DNA from: Spirosoma oryzicola
Lineage (GTDB): Bacteria; Bacteroidota; Bacteroidia; Cytophagales; Spirosomataceae
DNA length: 64,000 bases
Direction of reading: 5' to 3'
NCBI RefSeq assembly: GCF_021233055.1
Contig: NZ_CP089538.1
Location: 5,472,501-5,536,500 of the forward strand
Position 1 is the stretch's first letter, and every line of letters begins with the position of its first letter. A model generated the notes under the pieces. That model made no database searches. It was not told the origin of the DNA and saw nothing but the letters and a program-made list of their open reading frames with translations. A program made the translations under genes and the position numbers. Below, one piece after another: positions 58,417 through 64,000 of this stretch.

Positions 58417-58607
58417 TAGAATGACTGATAAAATAAGTTCAGCCCGTTCTCAAATACTAAATCAATTAACCCGACCAATAGCGCAAAAATCAGCGATGCT
58501 ACTAGTACCAGTGTAGAACTGGATTGTAGATCGCTAAATTTAGGCCAAGTCACGTTATGCTGAACCTCTTCCCAAGAAGCTTTCAGAAACGAAACAAACT
58601 TGTCCAT
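58416..58607 (-). CDS. secE: Preprotein translocase subunit SecE
   Basis: 63 residues, single-helix type: KFVSFLKASWEEVQHNVTWPKFSDLQ amphipathic segment then one transmembrane helix (LVLVASLIFALLVGLIDLVF). Clamps SecY. Confidence 0.97.
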   Translation of the reverse strand: MDKFVSFLKASWEEVQHNVTWPKFSDLQSSSTLVLVASLIFALLVGLIDLVFENGLNLFYQSF

Positions 58608-58621
58608 TGTATGTAAGGGAT

Positions 58622-58695
58622 TGGCACGGGTGGAGAGATTCGAACTCCCATCAACGGTTTTGGAGACCGCTATTCTACCCTTGAACTACACCCGT
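58622..58695 (-). tRNA. tRNA-Trp (CCA)
   Basis: Acceptor ACGGGTG/CACCCGT, anticodon CCA, T-arm GAGTTCGAATCTC, discriminator G, and the 3' CCA is encoded (58624-58622). In the usual tuf-trnW-secE position. Confidence 0.97.
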
Positions 58696-58731
58696 AGAGA
58701 ACCGAATCAATGTGCCTATGAATTCGGACTG

Positions 58732-58761
58732 CAAAAGTACTAAATAAAAGTAAAAAAACAA
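58732..58761 (-). promoter_or_regulatory. Promoter of trnW-secE-nusG
   Basis: On minus, TTG (58761-58759), 19 bp, TACTTTTG (58739-58732). The TTG lies inside the tuf terminator hairpin. Confidence 0.75.
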
Positions 58762-58790
58762 GTGCATCTCTGTAGAAATGCACTTGTTTT
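58752..58790 (-). terminator. Terminator of tuf
   Basis: AAAACAAGTGCAT (58755-58767) pairs perfectly with ATGCACTTGTTTT (58778-58790); on minus it continues into a T-run. Confidence 0.9.
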
Positions 58791-58801
58791 TAAGCACTTA
58801 G

Positions 58802-59989
58802 TTAATCGAGGATTTCTGTTACCTGACCAGCGCCCACGGTACGACCACCTTCGCGGATAGCGAAACGGAGACCTTTTTCCATAGCGATTTTGTTGATCAG
58901 CGATACTTCAATCGTGATGTTATCACCTGGCATCACCATCTCAACGTTTTCAGGAAGAATGATCTCACCCGTTACGTCAGTGGTGCGGAAATAGAACTGT
59001 GGACGGTACTTGTTGAAGAATGGGGTATGACGACCACCTTCTTCTTTCGACAGTACGTAAACCTCAGCTTTGAACTTCAAGTGTGGGGTTACCGAACCGG
59101 GTTTGCAAATAACCATACCACGACGGATATCAGTTTTTTCAATACCACGGAGCAGCAGACCTACGTTGTCACCAGCTTCGCCACGGTCCAGAATTTTCCG
59201 GAACATTTCAACACCTGTTACAACTGACTTCAGGTTCTCAGCACCCATACCTAGGATTTCGACTGGCTCACCTGAGTTGATAACACCCCGCTCGATACGA
59301 CCTGTAGCAACTGTACCACGGCCTGTGATCGAGAACACGTCCTCTACTGGCATCAGGAACGGAAGATCCGTCTGACGAGGAGGAAGTGGGATAAAGCTAT
59401 CAACGTTATCCATTAGGTCTTCAATGGTTTTTACCCATTTCGCATCGCCGTTCAGACCACCAAGAGCCGAACCTTGAATAACTGGGATATTGTCACCGTC
59501 GAAGTTATAGAAGCTCAACAGTTCGCGGATTTCCATTTCTACGAGTTCGAGCAACTCTGGATCATCCACCATGTCCACTTTGTTCATGAACACAACGAGC
59601 TGAGGAACACCTACCTGACGAGCAAGCAGGATGTGCTCACGAGTCTGAGGCATTGGGCCGTCCGTTGCCGCTACCACGAGGATAGCACCGTCCATTTGAG
59701 CAGCACCCGTTACCATGTTTTTCACATAGTCAGCGTGGCCCGGGCAGTCAACGTGCGCATAGTGGCGGTTAGCCGTAGCGTACTCAACGTGCGATGTATT
59801 GATGGTGATACCACGCTCTTTTTCTTCCGGAGCGTTGTCAATCGAGGAGAAGTCCCGAATTGCGGCCAGACCCTTTTCGGCCAGCACTTTCGTAATGGCA
59901 GCCGTCAGCGTCGTTTTACCGTGGTCAACGTGACCAATCGTACCGATGTTTACGTGCGGTTTCGAGCGGTCAAAATTCTCTTTTGCCAT
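58802..59989 (-). CDS. tuf: Elongation factor Tu
   Basis: 395 residues. Delivers aminoacyl-tRNA. G1 [16 protein letters not shown]2 [14 protein letters not shown]3 [13 protein letters not shown]4 NKVDMVDD; domains II and III of normal length. Read from the tRNA cluster promoter upstream. Only copy in the window. Confidence 0.99.
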   Translation of the reverse strand: MAKENFDRSKPHVNIGTIGHVDHGKTTLTAAITKVLAEKGLAAIRDFSSIDNAPEEKERGITINTSHVEYATANRHYAHVDCPGHADYVKNMVTGAAQMDGAILVVAATDGPMPQTREHILLARQVGVPQLVVFMNKVDMVDDPELLELVEMEIRELLSFYNFDGDNIPVIQGSALGGLNGDAKWVKTIEDLMDNVDSFIPLPPRQTDLPFLMPVEDVFSITGRGTVATGRIERGVINSGEPVEILGMGAENLKSVVTGVEMFRKILDRGEAGDNVGLLLRGIEKTDIRRGMVICKPGSVTPHLKFKAEVYVLSKEEGGRHTPFFNKYRPQFYFRTTDVTGEIILPENVEMVMPGDNITIEVSLINKIAMEKGLRFAIREGGRTVGAGQVTEILD

Positions 59990-60144
59990 GTTTTTAAAAC
60001 GCTATTATGAACTGTTGTTTGATATTGGGTGAACTCGCTGAACGTAAAGTAAGCCAGACGATATCGCCCAATGAGGTCTGACACCGTTTTGGCTTGAAAC
60101 CGCACGGGCGGCCCCGGTAATAAAGACTCCGCAAAAGAGTCTTG

Positions 60145-60216
<72 letters not shown>

Positions 60217-60225
60217 CTGTCAGTC

Positions 60226-60266
60226 ATCGAAAAACAGTGAACAGCTGTCGGCTGTTTTCTGATGAT
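60226..60266. repeat. Inverted-repeat spacer between tRNA-Thr and tRNA-Gly
   Basis: TCATCGAAAAACAG faces CTGTTTTCTGATGA around ACAGCTGT, a near-palindrome that may guide tRNA processing. Confidence 0.5.
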
Positions 60267-60278
60267 TAACGTGTATGG

Positions 60279-60351
60279 AGCGGAAGACGGGTCTCGAACC
60301 CGCAACCTATAGCTTGGAAGGCTATCGCTCTACCAATTGAGCTACTTCCGC
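60279..60351 (-). tRNA. tRNA-Gly (TCC)
   Basis: 73 nt, acceptor GCGGAAG/CTTCCGC, anticodon TCC in CTTCCAA, T-arm GGGTTCGAGACCC. CCA not encoded. Confidence 0.96.
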
Positions 60352-60358
60352 AAAAAAA

Positions 60359-60452
60359 GTTTTCAGCTTTTGTATTTCATTCGCAATTCCACATGCACGC
60401 GTAGAACTACAACTGAAAATTGGGCGAACCCATCAAAAACTGAAAACTAAAA
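60359..60452. repeat. Word-built inverted repeat between tRNA-Gly and tRNA-Tyr
   Basis: AGTTTTCAGCTTTTG (60359-60373) is complementary in words to CAAAAACTGAAAACT (60434-60448). Same TTTTCAG word as in the rpsC and rplV spacers. Confidence 0.55.
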
Positions 60453-60538
60453 TGGTGGGGAGTGGAGGATTCGAACCTCCGAAGGCGTACGCCAGCAGAT
60501 TTACAGTCTGATCCATTTGGCCACTCTGGAAACTCCCC
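60453..60538 (-). tRNA. tRNA-Tyr (GTA)
   Basis: Class II tRNA with acceptor GGGGAGT/ACTCCCC, anticodon GTA, long variable arm, and encoded 3' CCA (60455-60453). Confidence 0.97.
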
Positions 60539-60587
60539 GAAAACAAACTTAAAGAACATTTCCTCGCCCCTTTCGGGTTTGGAGTTG

Positions 60588-60617
60588 CAAAATTACACAG
60601 TTTTCTTTCGTTGTCAA
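60588..60617 (-). promoter_or_regulatory. Promoter of trnY-trnG-trnT-tuf
   Basis: On minus, TTG (60617-60615), 19 bp, TAATTTTG (60595-60588), 50 bp upstream of tRNA-Tyr. Confidence 0.78.
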
Positions 60618-60735
60618 CAATTGGTTGAAAAATTATTTCAAGAAAGTATCAAAAAAGCCTTTGATTGCCTTCTTAGGCGCTAATTTTCCTATTCTACTAT
60701 CGTTTCACACCAATAGGAATTATCCTTTACACCTA

Positions 60736-61281
60736 TTATTTCAACAGTTGGGTTAGTTGTTTACCACCGGGATAATATATTTCGGTGATGCGCCACCGGC
60801 CAGCTAACTGTTGCAGATCAATCTTAACTTCTTCGGGCTTTCCGCTATTTTGAAACGTAACAAACACCACCGCCTTTGTTCCCCCAACGGCTGCGGGTTC
60901 CACCCATGTTTTTTTGACCGCAGCATCGGGCGCATTGAACAACAAATTGATTTTTGTTCGATTAACCTTACCTGACGCTTTTTGACCATCACTCCAGATC
61001 AAGTCAGCGGTTGGTTTGGCAAAGTACTGATCAATTAGTGCCCGGTCTTTCTTTTCCCGGAATGGGTTTTCTTTTACGTTGTGTTCAAAATAAAGGGCCC
61101 TTACTAGCCGGTCTGCCGCTGACCGTGGTGCATCTGGTCCCGGACGCTTCGTTAAATCTACAGCACTATCTGGTTTTTCAGTGGCCAACGAAGTATTCGC
61201 TGTGGTGGTTGCTTCTTTTTGTTTAGGCTGGCAGGAAAAACAAACCACCACCGAAGCAACTATTAGCTTGTATGCGTTCAT
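60736..61281 (-). CDS. DUF3828-like lipoprotein
   Basis: 181 residues from the ATG at 61281 (MNAYKLIVAS); an earlier in-frame ATG adds six residues before the signal. Lipobox CFSC near residue 17, a Thr/Ala-rich linker, then a domain resembling DUF3828 (ALYFEHNVKENPFREKKDRA, LIDQYFAKPTADLIW, RWRITEIYYPGG). Function unknown, likely periplasm-facing. Confidence 0.75.
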   Translation of the reverse strand: MNAYKLIVASVVVCFSCQPKQKEATTTANTSLATEKPDSAVDLTKRPGPDAPRSAADRLVRALYFEHNVKENPFREKKDRALIDQYFAKPTADLIWSDGQKASGKVNRTKINLLFNAPDAAVKKTWVEPAAVGGTKAVVFVTFQNSGKPEEVKIDLQQLAGRWRITEIYYPGGKQLTQLLK

Positions 61282-61334
61282 ACGATGTATCTGAGCCAAG
61301 TTTAGCGTTGAAACTCGCTGGCAAGATAAAAAGT

Positions 61335-61387
61335 AAATCGGTGATAGGGCAACGAGTTGTTACACTCATTGACTCTACCACCGATTT
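61335..61387. terminator. Terminator-like hairpin after the M13 peptidase
   Basis: AAATCGGTG and CACCGATTT pair across a ~35-base loop, just past the peptidase stop on minus. A loose structure. Confidence 0.5.
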
Positions 61388-61411
61388 GTTCAGCAAACTA
61401 AATGGTTGATT

Positions 61412-63487
61412 TTACCAGACTTTAATCCGCTCGTTTTTAGGCTTATACATTTTATCGCCGGGCTGAACATTGAACGCCTGATACCAAGCGTCAATATTGG
61501 ATACAGGCCCATTGGCGCGGTACATGCCAGGCGCGTGTGGATCAGTCATAATTAACTGGGCCTGCGTTTCTGGTAGCACGTTGATGCGCCATACCTGCGC
61601 CCATGACAGGAAGAACCGTTGATCAGGCGTAAAGCCATCAATTTTCGTTTTTGACTTCCCCTGCGCCGTTTTCTTGAAAGCATCGTAGGCAATTGCCAAT
61701 CCACCCAGGTCGGCCAGGTTTTCACCAAGCGTTAGTTGTCCGTTTACTTTAATGGAATCAAGCACTTTGAATCCAAAGAACTGCTCTTTTACCTGGTCAG
61801 CGCGCTTTTTGAAATTGTCTGCGTCATCTTTAGACCACCAGTCTCGGAGTGTACCATCAGCATCGTACTGACGACCTGAATCATCGAATCCATGCGTCAT
61901 TTCATGGCCAATCACTGCTCCGATACCACCGTAGTTGATAGCATCATCTGCTTCGAAATCGAAGAATGGGAATTGCAGGATCGCTGCTGGAAAGGCAATC
62001 TCATTGTTAACCGGACTATAGTACGCGTTAACCGTCGGTGGTGTCATGCTCCACTCCGTTTTATCAACGGGTTTACCCAAACGATTAATCATGTAATTGT
62101 ACGACCACTTGCTGGCTGACTTTACATTCGCGTAGAAATCATTCCGGTTGATAGTCACACCTTCGTAGGATTTCCATTTATCTGGGTAAGCGATTTTACG
62201 CTTGAACGAGGTTAATTTGTTCAAAGCACGTTTTTTTGTTTCATCGCTCATCCAATCCAGGCTCTTGATGTGCTCTTTGTACGATGCTTCCAGATTATCC
62301 ACCAGGGTCAGCATCCGCTGCTTGGCTTCGGGCTTGAAGTACGTCTGTACATAAATTTGACCCAGCAAATCACCCAGGGTACCGTCAACTAAACTGCTGA
62401 CGCGCTGCCAGCGCGGGGTTTGCTCTTTCTGTCCGCTCAGCACTTTTGTAAAAGCAAAATTCTGTTTTACAAATGCATCGCTCAGATAAGGTGCCGCATT
62501 TTTCAGAATGTTCCAGCGCATATAGGTCCGCAGATCTTCTATAGGTGTAGCCGCTATCAAGCTATCAAGAGAGCGGAAGAAAGCTGGACTTTGCACCAAA
62601 ACCGTATCCTGTCCCTTAGTACCGTATCTGGTGAGTTGATCAGCCCAGTTGATACCAGGTGTCTGCTGGCTAAAGGCACTAACGGTAAGCTTATTGTATG
62701 TTTTGTATGGATCACGCATTTCAACACGCGGCATCTGGGCTTTTGCCAAGGCTGTTTCCATGCGGACAATTACATCGGCATCCTGTGAAGCCTGAGTTGG
62801 CTCTTCGCCAATCAGCGCAAACATTTTGATGAGGTTGTCGTGATAAGCGTCACGGATTTTCTGGCTTCGTGGATCGTTTTTCAGATAATAGTCACGATCA
62901 GGAAGCGACGTCCCACCTTGTCCAAACTGAGGTAAGTATTTATTGACGTTTTTCCGGTCAGGACTTACACCAAAGCCAAAAAGCATACCATTCCCCTGGG
63001 TTCGCTGGTAAGCCAGTTCGTCGAAGAAATCAGCTTTGTTATTAACCTTGTCAATGCGGGCCAAATCAGACTTGATTGGATCAAACCCTTGCTTTTCGAG
63101 GGTTACACTATCCATGCCGCTCATGTAATAGTCGCCTACCATTTGATAGAGACGACCTTTCGTCGTTGTTTTTGCGGCATCTTCGAGCAATGACTTCATT
63201 GCATCCAGACTTTTATCCCGCAATTCATTAAAACTTCCCCACGATGTTTTCGACGCTGGAATTTGGTTTGTTTTCAACCAATTGCCATTGGCATACTGGT
63301 AAAAATTAGTACCCGGCTTGATGGACAAATCCATATTTTGCGGGTCTATAAATTTGCGGGGTGGAAGAGTTGATCGAACAGCTTTATGATTGTCTGCTTT
63401 TGGGGAGGGGATTGGCGTCCGACCACTTGCTGTTACGGAGCCAACAGCAACGGCAAGAGCCGATAACAAAATCAATTGTTTATTCAT
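61412..63487 (-). CDS. M13 family metallopeptidase (neprilysin/PepO-like)
   Basis: 691 residues. Signal peptide MNKQLILLSALAVAVGSVTASG, so exported. The N-terminal domain begins at DLSIKPGTNFYQYANGNWL. Zinc site HEMTH at residues 528-532 in GHEMTHGFDDSGR, third ligand Glu589 with Asp593 in GENLADLGG, and the substrate-binding NAYYSP. All catalytic residues are present. Degrades short peptides in the periplasm or outside (family role). Confidence 0.97.
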   Translation of the reverse strand: MNKQLILLSALAVAVGSVTASGRTPIPSPKADNHKAVRSTLPPRKFIDPQNMDLSIKPGTNFYQYANGNWLKTNQIPASKTSWGSFNELRDKSLDAMKSLLEDAAKTTTKGRLYQMVGDYYMSGMDSVTLEKQGFDPIKSDLARIDKVNNKADFFDELAYQRTQGNGMLFGFGVSPDRKNVNKYLPQFGQGGTSLPDRDYYLKNDPRSQKIRDAYHDNLIKMFALIGEEPTQASQDADVIVRMETALAKAQMPRVEMRDPYKTYNKLTVSAFSQQTPGINWADQLTRYGTKGQDTVLVQSPAFFRSLDSLIAATPIEDLRTYMRWNILKNAAPYLSDAFVKQNFAFTKVLSGQKEQTPRWQRVSSLVDGTLGDLLGQIYVQTYFKPEAKQRMLTLVDNLEASYKEHIKSLDWMSDETKKRALNKLTSFKRKIAYPDKWKSYEGVTINRNDFYANVKSASKWSYNYMINRLGKPVDKTEWSMTPPTVNAYYSPVNNEIAFPAAILQFPFFDFEADDAINYGGIGAVIGHEMTHGFDDSGRQYDADGTLRDWWSKDDADNFKKRADQVKEQFFGFKVLDSIKVNGQLTLGENLADLGGLAIAYDAFKKTAQGKSKTKIDGFTPDQRFFLSWAQVWRINVLPETQAQLIMTDPHAPGMYRANGPVSNIDAWYQAFNVQPGDKMYKPKNERIKVW

Positions 63488-63630
63488 GTAATCTCATGAG
63501 TTGGGTTAATGAAGACTACAAAAATACTCTACAAAAACGATATAATCTCTTTTAAAGAAACCAGGTTTTATTGAGTCATTTTAGTCTTATCAGATTGCCT
63601 TTCGCATCACGCCAGTTTGCTTTAAACGAA

Positions 63631-63684
63631 AAACGATCCGGGTGGCTAGAACAAATTAATCTGTTCCAACCACCCGGATCGTTT
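63631..63684. terminator. Strong hairpin terminator
   Basis: AAACGATCCGGGTGG (63631-63645) pairs perfectly with CCACCCGGATCGTTT (63670-63684), with an inner GAACA/TGTTC stem. Lies past the thioredoxin-fold gene on minus. Confidence 0.85.
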
Positions 63685-63695
63685 AGACTTTCAGA

Positions 63696-64000
63696 CTACT
63701 TACCGGCCAGCGATGCCTTAAACTCTTTGGCATATGTACCTGCCTTATATTGGTCGAAGGGTTCCTTCTGATGATAGTCTCTCCCGAAGTACGTAATTAC
63801 TTGGTGAAACGTACGCGGTTCCAGATAGCCAGCAATGGGCTGAATGAGCTGAAATTTTTCGTCCAGGAAAACCGTCGTTGGATAGCTCATCTGGTTTCTC
63901 AGTAACGCAGCAGCCAATTCATGCACTCCGCGGCCGCCGGTACTCACGTATTTGAATGTTTCTTTACCCAGCGTTATATCCTGCGTTTGCTCAGCGTTCA
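63696..64000 (-). CDS. Thioredoxin-fold protein, 5'-truncated by window edge
   Basis: C-terminal ~100 codons of a gene continuing past 64000; the frame is open through the edge (AEQTQDITLGKETFKY then VSTGGRGVHEL). MSYPTTVFLDEKFQLIQPIAGYL has the cis-Pro region and beta-strand of thioredoxin-like domains, as in DUF255-type or thioredoxin_7 proteins. The CxxC active site would be outside the window. The GTG at 63947 is an internal codon, not the start. Confidence 0.75.
   Translation of the reverse strand, partial: NAEQTQDITLGKETFKYVSTGGRGVHELAAALLRNQMSYPTTVFLDEKFQLIQPIAGYLEPRTFHQVITYFGRDYHQKEPFDQYKAGTYAKEFKASLAGK

Overview
The window comes from a Bacteroidota chromosome, most likely Cytophagales of the Spirosoma type. 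Four lines support this: promoters of the form TTG-N19-TAnnTTTG in front of stable-RNA and elongation-factor genes; the gene order tuf-trnW-secE-nusG-rplKAJL-rpoBC with tRNA Tyr-Gly-Thr ahead of tuf; zinc-free forms of S14 and L36; and families typical of the phylum (DUF2490, stand-alone LytTR, HTH-S24 regulator next to a Y-family polymerase). Genus is inference. No rRNA, CRISPR array, transposase or prophage is seen.

Layout. 1-10.4 kb is a loosely packed accessory region: TetR regulator, S1/P1 nuclease, ECF sigma factor, a convergent unknown gene, DUF2490 protein, CPA1 Na+/H+ antiporter, small membrane protein, DUF72 protein and a LytTR-only regulator. Long AT-rich gaps between them hold palindromes, including a perfect 42-bp one at 1785-1826. 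10.6-10.9 kb has tRNA-Gly and tRNA-Leu. 10.98-19.1 kb has a UbiA prenyltransferase divergent from a type III polyketide synthase, a GT2 glycosyltransferase, a TerC protein and a 1320-residue SF1 helicase. carA follows.

20.3-38.9 kb, all on the minus strand, is the S10-spc-alpha ribosomal supercluster with fusA at its head: fusA, rpsJ, rplCDWB, rpsS, rplV, rpsC, rplP, rpmC, rpsQ, rplNXE, rpsNH, rplFR, rpsE, rpmD, rplO, secY, map, infA, rpmJ, rpsMKD, rpoA, rplQ. It is not one unbroken transcript. Strong terminators follow fusA and rpsJ, and a compact structured RNA candidate with its own promoter and terminator sits between rpsJ and rplC. Several spacers hold imperfect inverted repeats built from short repeated words.

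39-46.7 kb has an ABC exporter, an HTH-S24 (LexA/UmuD-like) regulator divergent from a Y-family DNA polymerase gene broken by a one-base frameshift, a formamidopyrimidine-DNA glycosylase with an altered zinc finger, a membrane coiled-coil protein, a lipoprotein and a transglutaminase-like protein. 46.8-60.5 kb is the second housekeeping block (rpoC, rpoB, rplL, rplJ, rplA, rplK, nusG, secE, trnW, tuf, trnT, trnG, trnY, all minus). The right end has a DUF3828 lipoprotein, an M13 metallopeptidase and a thioredoxin-fold protein cut by the window edge.

Most of the window is core transcription and translation machinery. The unusual material lies in the spacers, the frameshifted polymerase with its putative operators, the extended ribosomal proteins (S3, L17, S17) and the polyketide/prenyltransferase pair.
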